Shown: positions 54,605 to 64,000 of the stretch, in pieces | Position numbering within the stretch: position 1 is the first letter of the stretch | How the letters are laid out: the number at the start of each line of letters is the position of its first letter | From: Laburnicola sp. R22_1 | Lineage: Eukaryota > Ascomycota > Dothideomycetes > Pleosporales > Didymosphaeriaceae | Reading direction: 5' to 3' | NCBI GenBank assembly: GCA_014281115.1 | Contig: JACONQ010000009.1 | Location: forward strand, 2,666,001-2,730,000 | DNA: 64,000 nt | Position numbers and translations under genes: made by a program | Notes under the pieces: model-generated | The model's input: only the letters and a program-made list of their open reading frames with translations | Told to the model about the DNA's origin: nothing | Databases searched by the model: none

Positions 54605-56990
54605 AAGCCAGACGGCAGAGGGCACCACCTTCATGCTGAGCGGGCTCAATCCGTCGCGCTCGAGAGCGACAGCGCTGCCCTCGCGGCTCAACACCAATTC
54701 TCGCGCGACTTTCCGAGCTGTACCGACTCACAATCTCCAGCTATCCGATCGTCTTCTTGACATATGGACCGTGGCCGCTGTTGCGTTCCCGCTCTTCCAC
54801 ACCGCGCGTGCTCCTCCCCTCACCCCGCTACGGCAGCATCACAACACCTCGAGCAGCCTCACCCTCTTTCCTTCAACCCACACATTCATTGATCAACAAG
54901 TACTTCCGAAAAAGCGCCCTAGGTACGCTTCCAAAATCAACTGTACATCAATTTGCGTCGTGCTGACTGCGCAGTGAATGTAACCCATACACGACTATTT
55001 GCGCGTCTCGCCAGGATACACGGGTGCAAACTCGAGAATACGGCCGATCTTTGCGAACAAACCTCCAACCCACTCAGCTGCTTCGACTCGATCAAAGATT
55101 TACATTTTGGGTTATTCTCACTGCTGCAGATTCCCTCTCTCGATGGCGCCACACCTGGCCCCTCGCCCGTCTCTCCAAACCGCACCGCAATCCCGAAAAA
55201 GTCTCTTCCAGATTTACCCTCCCCCGACCGAGAGCGCACGCGCTGAAATGCAGACCAGAACGAATATAATACGCCAGTGACGCGACAGTCATATTAGCGC
55301 CCGATTGGAAGAGCTGAGGTGCTTTGCAGGAAGACAATCGAGACAGTAGCAAACACAGTCAACGATACATCGAACCGCGATCCTCAAGCCCGCGAAAGAC
55401 TTCATTACACACCGGCTGTGATCTAACGAGCGCACCGATACTCGGGCGAGGGAAATGTCGAAGTCCACAGCCGAGAGACGGTCGATGCTATAATGTTTTT
55501 GGTCGCCGCAGCTTGGGTCTCGTAAGGCGCCCACTCATGTCGTGGGCGGCATACAAAGTCTTCTTTCGATGGAGACCGCCGTGTGATACGGTACGGACAC
55601 CAGCGCCTTACAGGTCCTACGATGGGTCACACGGCGCAGCCAGAGGATATCTGGAGCAGACGGCGATACGCAGTTGGCAACGATGCAAACGAGTACAGCA
55701 AAGAAAGTAAGATCTCATCCCCTCTGATGGTCTGGCAACGTTAGGAACCGCTTCAGCTGTCAGCGCTCGTGTCTTCTCGTATCCCCTGGTCACCGGACCG
55801 TTCCCTACTTGTTCTTATACAAGCCCAAAGTCAAACCCTTCCTTCGATACATACCACACTCCCCGAAAAGCGCCTCGACGATGCTTTATCCGCCCTGCAC
55901 AGAAGTCTCCACACAACCTTTGGCTATATGATGATTGGAGTCTCCGGGATACACGATGGGAGGGAGGACGGGTACTACAAAGACGCTGGTCCTCCTCTAT
56001 CAAGGGCCGCCGAAGGTGACCTCAGAAGAACAGGAGGCGTTCTTACGGGTGCATTGAGGAGACATCAAGGGACCACTCAATAACGTCGACCTCGACAATC
56101 AGTATATCGTTTGTTTGCTTGTTGTCCCCGAAGCACCATATTGAGCTGTTCTAACTATATGTAGTCTACGACCAAACGATCGCGACCTGTAGTCTGCCCC
56201 CGTCTTCCCTCCACCGTTGCCGCTCACGTCCGCATACGACTATAAACCTCGACCACGGCCGTTATCTTGATCCTAAGCCCTTGTTCTCACGCCTGAGATA
56301 CACGGCAATGCTGTCCTTCCGTTCTCGCAACATAGCACAATGGAGGTGGTCAAGACAAGGCTGCCTACAGAACAATGGACATATGACATGGGTTGGAGAA
56401 TATGTACATGCTTCGGAATATATACAAGGAAAGAGATGAGCTGTGTCAGGTCGCTGTTGGTAGCAACGATGAAGAGAGTGCTCCCAATGGAAGGGTAACA
56501 ATGAGGTGGGAGAAACAAAATGGAGTATATCACGGACACGGACACAGGGAGGGACAAGATAGGTTGCTGGATTCAAAGAATGTACTTGGTGAAGTTTACG
56601 CGTGGACCACGTCCGTACTGCTAGCCTGTGTCAGACACTATGCAACATCAGAGTCGCTGTGAATTCATACACTTCAAGTATACAACGGAACACTCGTAAT
56701 CATTGGTCATTTATTTGTGAGGTATACATCCACATTCACTAGAAAGCAGCACAGCGACTATGCTGCCTTTGCAATGACGCGACGCGGCCACGAGTCTGTC
56801 CTGACCAAGGTAAACACGTTTACAACGCACGCTCCCTCTATCCTCTATATCTTGCCGCATTCCTGCCCCCCAAAGCCCACATAACACACAAAAGAAACCT
56901 ACACTCAGCAAGCAACAGCACTAGCAGCCAACATTTACACAATACCACCGAGCTTCCTCGAATCAAAACATTTCCAAGTATCGAGCGACA
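54605..56990. other. No confidently supported gene
   Basis: Many overlapping ORFs of 80-130 codons on both strands (54953-55246, 55324-55710 and 55769-56083 on plus) without domains, introns or start context I can defend. No repeat or transposon end was seen by eye. It may hold the promoter of the following gene in its last part. Confidence 0.35.
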
Positions 56991-57236
56991 ATGCCGCAAG
57001 TTAGAGCTGATACTGTTACGATCAAATTTGTATGCCACCACTGTAAGTAGCTCCTGAATCTAAGCATCATGATATACACCAGCTCATCGTTGACCTATTA
57101 TTCAGGCGGGAAAAAGAGCGTAAATCCTGGCGTCAAGCGTTCTCCGTGGCCGCAGTTCGGCCTGCTGTGCTCCCATTGCAGGGCCCAATATATCACGGGC
57201 GGTTATGAGCAGTACGATGAATATAGCGAGGTGTGA
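56991..57236 (+). CDS. Small two-exon zinc-ribbon-like protein, 60 residues
   Basis: ATG 56991 (preceded by GCGACA) opens MPQVRADTVTIKFVCHH. Donor GTAAGT at 57043 and acceptor TATTATTCAG ending 57105 remove a 63-nt intron in phase 1. Exon 2 (57106-57236) ends EYSEV-stop. The spliced protein has two CX2C pairs, CHHC at residues ~15-18 and CSHC ~40-43, spaced like a small zinc ribbon, with a PGVKRSPWPQFG linker. Unspliced, the frame stops after 19 codons, so ORF calling alone misses it. Function unknown; a nucleic-acid-binding or structural zinc protein is plausible. Confidence 0.6.
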
Positions 57237-57564
57237 GCCTGGGGTAGGCTGAGGTGTCAGGGGGTGGGGTAAGATAGTGAAATGGTGAGATGACGGACAT
57301 GAGAAATCGAAGCGCTTGCAAAGGCGGTTCAATGGCGTATTGGGTGGCGAAGTGGGCCTGGATATGTAATGCGGGCGTTGAGTTGCCGGGTTCATGATGG
57401 GTGTCGGCACTCTCCACTCTGACGTTTTGCTATCTCTGTCTATAGTGCTAGTGATAGTAAATGTGAATTAAGGGAGTCTATAATCTCAGGATCTTCTTGT
57501 GTTGTAGTGTTTTGAGGTTCTTTGCGCTGTCTATGGCAATTGGCCTTGTGGACTTACGCCATGA
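57237..57564. other. Spacer between small gene and solo LTR
   Basis: Minus-strand ORFs at 57102-57417 overlap the small gene and look like shadows. Nothing else seen. Confidence 0.4.
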
Positions 57565-57726
57565 AGACCTGTAAGGGATAAGTAGGGTAGCAATTAGGAA
57601 TGAGAGACTGAGTTGATTGTAACAAGCTGAACAGAGAAACTGCTTAAGTAGCAGAATCGTGATCAGCAACTAGTCTACATCAGGTTGGTTGTATCATGTG
57701 ATATCGTACTCCACACTAACAAGACC
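57565..57726 (-). mobile_element. Solo LTR of the copia-2 family (with TSD)
   Basis: 57570-57721 (152 bp) matches the copia-2 LTR in reverse orientation, with one difference noted (GGTTGGTTG for GGTTGGTGG). The target duplication AGACC lies at 57565-57569 and 57722-57726. No internal element sequence is present, so it arose by LTR-LTR recombination. Confidence 0.95.
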
Positions 57727-58899
57727 CAACCCGTCACCTCCTTCACCCCCGCAGCCAAGCACCACCCAAACGAAGTTTTCTTATCAAAATAAGTCCCTTT
57801 TTTTGTCCTATATAAACCCTTTAATTAGGATTGCTTTCGTCTACGGACATTTGTGCTAACTGAGTTTTACAGGTTGGCTGAGCGCCCCGCGCTTCTAATA
57901 CGAAGGATCCTTCCCCCCAGGATCAGATGTTTTTTTGCCGGATTTTTGGTATGAGTTCGACTCTTTGCTGCGTACAATTTCTTTTTTTGGACTTAATTAA
58001 GGTACTAGGTACTACAGGGGCAGTGCAGGTGCGGCTGGAGCGTGCCCGATCTTTCTACTGCTGTGGGATTTTTTTGCTTAAATTGAGACACTGCAGCATA
58101 TAGGCACGGAATAACACGTCTCCGGCAGTGCTTAGTCTGCTTTTCTCACTTTTGTTGTGGTTGAATTCCCCGCAGGCGAGTTTTCTTCGCTAGCGCCGTC
58201 ACTGCACCAACTACGCGCCCCCGGGCAACGATCACTCACCCCAACCACCTCTTCGCTTGCCCCACCTACTCAACTGCACCTACCTCCATTTTTGCGTATG
58301 CGCCTCCCATCCCCTGCTCTCAGTCGCAAATCTCGCTCCACTCCATCTCCCACCTACAGTGGCTTGCAAACCGCATGCGCGCAGGTCGAAAACAACCAGA
58401 TCACGGTAGGTGAGGGGCAAATCACGTCTAGAAGCCACCCAGAGCCACAGACGCGAGTCAAAGTATCATACTCCGCTAACAAAGCCAATAGCAGCCCCTC
58501 CTCACCTCACTCTACGCCCCGTCCGACCACCACCTACCTCCTCACTCCCCGCGCGAAGATCGACTGCTGCAATCGACATCTTCGTCTTTTGAGCTGATCA
58601 GCGGCCGTATACGGCGAATCCTCAACTGCATTCGCCGGGGATTCGCCTCCCGCACCTCCAACAGCGTGCTTTGCATATTCACCGATCTGGTCTGTTCTGC
58701 TCTCCGTGTAGCTGCTGGACAAAGGTTTGAGTACATCTTCGGCCACCGAATCGCCTATCGTGGGGTAACACGGTACTTATACTCTTTTCCAGCAGCTGTA
58801 AGCGGATCGCGATACCTGCAGTGACTCCAAGGGCGATCGACCTTCCCAAAAGACCCGAATCGTGATCCTCGACGTCCGCTGGTCACGAAGGAGCTACTC
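57727..58899. other. No firm gene; Ser/Pro-rich ORF
   Basis: An ORF 58157-58597 on plus is low complexity (rich in S, P, T) with no domain. T-rich stretches lie at 57775-58080. TATATAAAC at 57809 is TATA-like. The sequence from ~58780 begins to show the tandem units described next. Confidence 0.35.
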
Positions 58900-59240
58900 A
58901 ATCTTGCTCTTGCTAGAGGTATTATTGTGAAGCCGCAGGAGCGACGGGACGCTCCGCGATGCTACGGACAAGGCCCGCGCTGAGCAACACGAAAAGTCCT
59001 TTGGCCACGAAGGAGCTGCGCAACCTTGTCCACGCTTATTATCGTTAAGGCGTAGGACAGTCAAGTCTGGGACTCCATGCTATGCACTGTTGCTCTTGCG
59101 GGAGGTATTATTGTCAAGACGCAGGAGCGGCGCAACCTTGTCCACGCTTATTATCGTTATGGCGTAGGATAGTCAAGTCTGAGACTCCGCGGTGCGATGC
59201 ACTCTTTCTCTTGCTAGAGGTATTATCACTACGACGCAGA
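58900..59240 (+). repeat. Degenerate ~112-bp tandem repeat
   Basis: Units share CGCAACCTTGTCCACGC, TTATTATCGTTA.GGCGTAGGA, AGTCAAGTCTG.GACTCC and GAGGTATTAT..GACGCAG. Exact anchors lie at 59019 and 59131, with a partial first unit from ~58910. Confidence 0.75.
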
Positions 59241-60418
59241 AGAAGTTTATGGCGATGAAGGAACATAAAGACGAGTATTATCAGCAGAAGCGAGCGTACG
59301 CCGATTACGATTACCAAGAGCTCGCCATGAACGGAAGCGACAGGAGCAGCTCGAGTATCAGACAAAAAAGCGCAAGGAGGTCTTCTCCAGCCAACAATGG
59401 ATGTGCTCACGAAGCTACGTTTCGAGAAGCCGACGCCCATCCAGGCCCAACCTGTTGGCGCCATCATAGAGTGCAGTACTATGAATCGAAGGATTCATCC
59501 ATCGCCTCCAACCAGCAAGTCCGCAAAGAGGTCACCTCGCCTCTAAGCGATTATCCCCGATGTGTCCGAGGCGTACTCTCGAATATGCCAAATTCGAGAA
59601 ATCATGTGGAAGCAGGTCTTCGGACACCGACAGCCGACGATGTCCCTTTTCCGTCTTGTGGGCATCAACCAACGCTCTTTCTGTGACGGGCGTTGGACCT
59701 GACTGGGCAGAAGCTTAAAGGGATGACGATTAATGCCCAACTCACTGAGGCAGAGAAGAATCGCGCGTCTCGTGCAGAGGGCGAGGGCGGCGCGACTAGC
59801 GCCAACTCTGGTGCTCCATTCCACCGTCTCTACGTGGGAAATATCCATTTCAGCGCTACCGCGGCCATCCACCCACTACATTCTGGATTGGGCTGGGGCA
59901 TGTTCCCAGGCACTTCGAGGGCCTCTACCTCAATTGGAATCCCGGCCATGGTGTTCAACTTCGACTGCCCCACACATCTGGAAGACTACGTGCATAGATG
60001 TGGGCGCACTGGTTGTGCGGGTAAGAAGGGAATAGCCATTACTCTTATTGAGACGCCCGGCCAAGAGCGCCTTACTATGCATATCGCTCGAGCCCTAAAA
60101 CAGAGTGGCCAACAGGTACCTCCAGAGGTCGAAAAGATGGCTGAAGACTTCGAGCAGAAAATTAAGAGTCCCGTTCTTCTCCGCCAGTACATGACTTCAA
60201 GGTGCACGAAGGCGCATCTCCGACGGCCGAGCCTCAGCATGGTTCGGTCGGCAACAAAACCACTCTCCCTCCGGCGGCGACGACGACACGCCTATTCTCC
60301 CGTATTGACAACCACCGCCACCGCCACCGCTGCCTGTCCGCCCGTCCGCCCCCACCGCCCATGCTCCTTTGCACCCTGCTCGCCCGACAATGGCCGAAGC
60401 AGCAATGGAGAAAATTAG
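59230..60418 (+). pseudogene. Scrambled pseudogene: RBM39-like and PRP5 helicase fragments
   Basis: Pieces in order: an acidic/basic stretch (KEHKDEYYQQKRAYADYDYQEL, split by reading frame); a DEAD-box Q-motif-like piece at 59397-59480 (VLTKLRFEKPTPIQAQPVGAI) of PRP5 type; then from 59693 LTGQKLKGMTINAQLTEAEK and, at 59812-59865, APFHRLYVGNIHFS, matching the RRM2 entry of RBM39/CC1-like splicing factors. At 59935-60170 the helicase C-terminal part follows (FNFDCPTHLEDYVHRCGRTG..GKKGIAITLIE), with motif VI HRxGRTGR changed to C at the last Arg position. RRM2 is cut off after RNP2 and fused to helicase sequence, so the ORF 59693-60418 is chimeric and not a normal gene. Both parents are pre-mRNA splicing factors (family knowledge). 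Confidence 0.7.
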
Positions 60419-60750
60419 AAGCCCTATTTTGATCTTCGATGCGATACCCTATATAAAAGATTATTTGCAGAAGGAAATCGAAGGCCAGTTGCGCGTTCTG
60501 TTTATAGAGGATCTGCCGGCTATTATTCATCGATTATCACTGCGATAATGGTCCCCCAAGTTCCAAGTGCTTGAGTTAGAGACGGACGAACGACTGGACA
60601 GCTCAAAGGATACCACCGCTCCCATCGACCCGCGCAGCACTTCTTCACTCTTCTCCGCCAGTACATGATCTCGAGGTGCACGAAGGCGCATCTCCGCCGA
60701 CCGAGCCTTAGCATGGTTCGGTCGGCAAGGCCAGGTTGTACCAACAATAC
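60170..60750 (+). repeat. Diverged direct duplication downstream of the helicase fragment
   Basis: CGCCAGTACATGA.YTC.AGGTGCACGAAGGCGCATCTCCG, then GAGCCT.AGCATGGTTCGGTCGGCAA, occurs at ~60181-60255 and again at ~60657-60730. Proline-rich segments CTGCCTGTC.GCCCGTCCGCCCCCACCGCC recur at ~60328 and ~61066. The copies differ by substitutions and indels. Confidence 0.7.
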
Positions 60751-61144
60751 AACCAATACCCACCAGGCTACTACCAGCAACTGCCACAACCGCAGAGTAT
60801 AGTTAGCAGCTCGGCATAGGCGGCACCAGCCGGCTGGTGCCGCCTATGGCCAACACGCGACTACTACCTCGTCTACACATTGTCACTGGTATATACCAGT
60901 GAGATATGGGGAACCAACTTTGGTTCGGGCGAACTCCTCGCAATGAACTCAGCGAATCCGAGTACATGTCGGGTAAGAAATGGCACTTCATAACCGGCAT
61001 CATATACACCGCGAACTCCGCTGTCATCACGACGACACGCCGGTCCTGCCTTATTGACCACCATCGCTGCCTGTCTGCCCGTCCGCCCCCACCGCCAACA
61101 GCTGGTATTCGAGAAAGGACATCAACGATGATTCTTAAAGAGTT

Positions 61145-61690
61145 TAAGGTCTTGTAGCTCATGGACCCCCCAGCTGGTCCAAGGCCAGGCTATATGCCAT
61201 GGTCAACATCTCTGCATTTTCGCCTAGCAGCGATAAGAAAACCCAAGAACCTGTGCTTGGATGCGTATCTGATCCATGACACGTTGGTCCTCGCCCGAAA
61301 CCCAGAGGGAACCAGTTCAATGTCTTGTAGCTCATGGACTTCGGTCGTGAAACCTCCAATGGTCAAGCGACCTGCAGGTGCATTTCGACGCTGAGATGCA
61401 CTTGGGAGCGCCACAGGACACCATCCACGCCATCTAACCCGTCCGCGCTCCTCTGTGCCTCGAGGCGTTTGCGCAAGGAGCGTTTGAGGAGGGCGCCTGC
61501 CTCAGGCAGTATGAGAGCGGGTGGTCAGGTGCAGGGTGAGGACTCGAGCCTGCTCACTGCTCCTGTTCTATGGTTCGCCTGGCTACCTCGAAAATCTCAG
61601 AGTCTTGCAGCTCGTCGATCCGCCAGCTGACCCGAGGTCAAGCTAACGAGTTCATGGTCAACTCACGGCATTTTGGACTGGCAGCGATAA
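61145..61690 (+). repeat. Three diverged copies of a ~90-bp module
   Basis: GTCTTG.AGCTC.T.GA occurs near 61149, 61321 and 61602. The first and third copies continue through CCAGCTG..CC.AGG, ATGGTCAAC and GCA.TTT to GCAGCGATAA. The function is unknown and the reading frames differ. Confidence 0.55.
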
Positions 61691-61771
61691 AATGGAGTCC
61701 CTGGTACCATTCCCGTTCAGAATACATATAGCTCACGGACCCCCTCGTGGGCTCCGGGTGCCTTTGGAGGC

Positions 61772-61940
61772 CGTTTTGTACCGCAATCTCAACTTCGACG
61801 GCAACGACGGATGGCGAGTCGAGGCGGAGCAGGTCATCTATCGCGATATCTCCTTCAACGGCAACGACGGATGGCGAGTTGAGATGGAGGGTATCATGTA
61901 GCGTAATATCGCCTTTGACGGGCATGATGGATGACGTATT
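61772..61940 (+). repeat. 60-bp tandem repeat encoding a 20-residue unit
   Basis: Units at 61781-61840, 61841-61900 and a partial 61901-61940 encode R-(N/D)-(L/I)-x-F-(D/N)-G-(N/H)-D-G-W-R-V-E. ORF 61692-61901 is open through two units and stops at TAG in the second-third junction. Confidence 0.75.
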
Positions 61941-62301
61941 AAGTGGTTCTGGTTGGAATATTCGGGATTGGACTGGAGGCTTTCCTATGGAAGATTTAGG
62001 ACAGAGACTTACCTTTTGGTAAACGGTAATGTGTGAGAGACATATTACAGAACTATTAATGTATTGAGTATTTGATAATCTTCGAACCTTTTATTTGGGC
62101 ATGTAGCGCATGTTTCGGTGCTGTGGTTGCCGATCGTGAGATGGTGACGATGTTGAGTGGATAACAGTCTCTTTCTTCGTGCGATGTAGTATTCTCAGGT
62201 CGTAGAAGCCAAATAGTATACCGACATCTACTCACCCATCTACCTAATAGTTCTTCAACCCAATCGCTGCACCTCACCACCCACCCCCCAAGACCCAACA
62301 C
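61941..62301. other. 3' flank of permease gene and spacer
   Basis: No ORF of interest. It contains the presumed 3' untranslated region of the minus-strand permease. Confidence 0.4.
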
Positions 62302-64000
62302 TCACACCTCCCCCTCCGTCTTCCCCTTCCTCCCCTTCCACCACGTAAGCTCCAACCAAATCTCCGTCCACAGTCCCTCCGGCGGCTCAATACTCGCCTC
62401 ATACGCATCAATCGCAGGCCCCTCCCACACCAAATCCGCCTCCCCCGGCCCCACAAACCTCGACCCTTTCCCAACCTTAAACCCCACATACAACGCAATA
62501 CACACAAAGCTCATCGCATAATACGTCATAAACGTGCCGACATCAAACGCATAAAACGTCGCATACCCATACACGGCCAGCACAGCGCTAAACAGCACCA
62601 CCCCCGCGCCAGCCACGTACGGCTGCCCCCACCCCTTGTACGGCAGCGTGTCGCGCGAGATGCCCTGCGCGCGCAGCGCCCGGTAGAAGAAGACGTAGAT
62701 GGTGCACATGATGATGTAGTTCATCAGTTGGGCGGCTTGCGTGATGTTGGCGAGCCATTTTACGCCTTCGGAGGCGGCGCGGCCGACGGAGAGGAAGCCG
62801 AGGAAGGGGAAGATCATGGTTACGAGGAAGCAGTATATGGGGACGCCGCGGCGGGTCGTTCGGCGGAGGAAGCGGGGGGCGTGGCCGTCGAGGGAGAGGG
62901 AGTATAGCGTGCGGATTGCGCAGTAGACGTATGAGTTTCCTTGATGGAGTGTGTTAGTGTGGGAGATTGAGAGGGAGTGGGAGGGGTACCGGCCGAGAAG
63001 ATGGAGGTTACCATCAGGGCGTTCGTGAGGTCGGGGAGCACGCTGATGCCCATGTTTTTCATGGCGATCACGTATGGGCTGCTTGCGCCTGTTCCGGTGT
63101 CGCCAGCGTCGAGCAACGCCGTAAGCGTGGGATCGTTGTATGGGAGGATGATGCCGACGCACAGAGCGCCCATGATGAAAAAGAGGCCGAAGCGGAAGTA
63201 CATCGTCTTGAATGCTGTTTTGATTGTCTTTCGGGGGTAGATGGCTTCGCCGGCAACCATGGCGACGTATTCGGGACCGACGCAGGTGAAGCTGGCTTGG
63301 AAGAAAGCGCCGAGGAAACCCTCGAAGCGGCCGAGTGAGTCTTCGTGGATGTACGTAGCAAAAGCGCCGGGGTTTTTCCAGTAGCGGAAGCCATAGGCAT
63401 CCTGTTTGGGGTTGCCGCCGACCTGGATGGTAAGCCTCTTGGAGCCTGAGGGGAGAACGGCGAAGGACAAACCATTGTTACGAAAGTAAAGCAGAACAAC
63501 ATGAAAATCAGCAGGACTTTGCCTGAAGCGCTTCTAGAGTCAGCATTGATCTACCTGGGTAATCGAGAGAACGTACAGCCAGAACTCGCTCTCTCCATAA
63601 GCGCGAACAGCGAACAAGTTGATGATGGCGTAAAGCACGATGCAACCTGCAACCACAGGCGCGACTGGAATATCATCTCTCCAGAATGTAAGAACCAAAT
63701 TCAATGCCGAAATCTCAAACGGAATAAGGACGGCCTCGTAGAGCTGCTCTTGTCAGCCGCATCTTCCCCACGATCCAATTCTCGTACGAAGAAGTTCCAC
63801 CCCGCCATAAACCCGTACGCCTCGTCGACCCACTTGCTCCCCATGCGAACCCACCCTCCCACCACGGGCATGTAGCAAGACATCTCGGCCATGCAGCTGT
63901 TCGCAATTGCAAGAATCATGCAGTATATCGCAAATGCGATGAACAAGCTGCCCGGCCCGCCCTCGCGGAGGCCCCATGCGATAGACACGAAGAGCGCAGT
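62302..64000 (-). CDS. Amino-acid permease (YAT/APC family), 5' partial
   Basis: Plasma-membrane amino-acid/H+ symporter family. Five exons on minus: 64000-63788, 63743-63577, 63533-63473, 63422-62990 and 62939-62302. They join in phase (0, 2, 0, 1) to 503 visible residues. Introns are 44, 43, 50 and 50 nt, three with GTAC donors. Visible motifs: MSCYMPVVGGWVRMGSKWVDEAYGFM (split here for length: MSCYMPVVGG, then MGSKWVDEAYG), LYEAVLIPFEISALN, ASFTCVGPEYVAMVAGEAIY, NSYVYCAIRTLYSLS and APRFLRRTTRRGVPIYCF. About ten membrane segments are recognisable. The N-terminus lies beyond the right edge. The cytosolic tail is short, ending GRKGKTEGEV. No stops, so probably intact. Confidence 0.9.

Noticed and set aside
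62967..63338. Plus-strand ORFs opposite the right-end permease
   Set aside because: Antisense of a verified multi-exon gene.
2..64000. CRISPR array, prophage, operon, riboswitch or tRNA/rRNA cluster
   Set aside because: Regular short repeats with unique spacers, bacterial-style gene packing and tRNA-like cloverleaf sequences were not seen. Repeats present are transposon, satellite or coding modules.

Overview
This is a eukaryotic window from a filamentous ascomycete (Pezizomycotina; a dothideomycete such as Pleosporales fits best, but this is inferred from gene style and not proven). The genes are GC-rich with short spliceosomal introns of 43-85 nt. Zn2Cys6, SLX4 and YAT-type permease genes are typical of these fungi. 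The transposons carry in-frame stops that mostly fit CpA-to-TpA change, the signature of repeat-induced point mutation (RIP).

Left part (1-13.3 kb). An SLX4 gene (structure-specific endonuclease scaffold) runs in from the left edge and appears to use a GC-AG intron. A G-rich intergenic region, a 58-bp tandem repeat and a decayed ~60-bp satellite follow. The satellite is split by a complete but degenerate Ty1/Copia element, copia-1 (4738-9900, minus, TSD ATACA). A two-exon hypothetical gene lies at 10.6-11.5 kb and a weak minus-strand spliced candidate at 12.7-13.3 kb.

Middle (13.3-33 kb). A graveyard of RNA-binding and splicing gene fragments (NAM8/RBP45-type RRM, CCCH finger, RBM39-like RRM) leads into a small two-exon gene that two retrotransposon insertions have cut into three pieces. 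These are copia-2A (16665-21928, plus, TSD CATTC) and copia-3 (21982-32572, plus, TSD TATGC). A second copy of the copia-2 family (copia-2B, 25842-31105, minus, TSD TCTAC) sits inside the reverse transcriptase of copia-3. Virtual removal of the insertions leaves an in-frame ORF with two 41-residue repeats.

Right-centre (33-50.9 kb). A four-exon Zn2Cys6 transcription factor (minus) is followed by a hAT transposase carrying a pogo/Fot1 element with 51-bp TIRs, all flanked by an imperfect inverted repeat. Next come an amino-acid permease pseudogene broken by a 125-bp insertion and a second hAT element with a perfect 8-bp TSD (46455-49519) that splits an already tandem-duplicated locus. A 21-bp perfect hairpin and a 3x45-bp in-frame repeat follow.

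Right end (50.9-64 kb). This holds a hypothetical gene with an apparent frameshift, a 60-residue two-exon zinc-ribbon-like gene missed by simple ORF calling, and a solo LTR of the copia-2 family with TSD AGACC. It also holds a scrambled pseudogene joining RBM39-like and PRP5 DEAD-box helicase pieces, and a five-exon amino-acid permease (minus) running off the right edge.

The supportable host genes are SLX4, the 10.6-kb hypothetical, the Zn2Cys6 factor, the 52.5-kb hypothetical, the zinc ribbon and the terminal permease. Most other sequence is transposons and decaying duplicated gene fragments. No operon-like unit, CRISPR, rRNA or tRNA gene was seen.
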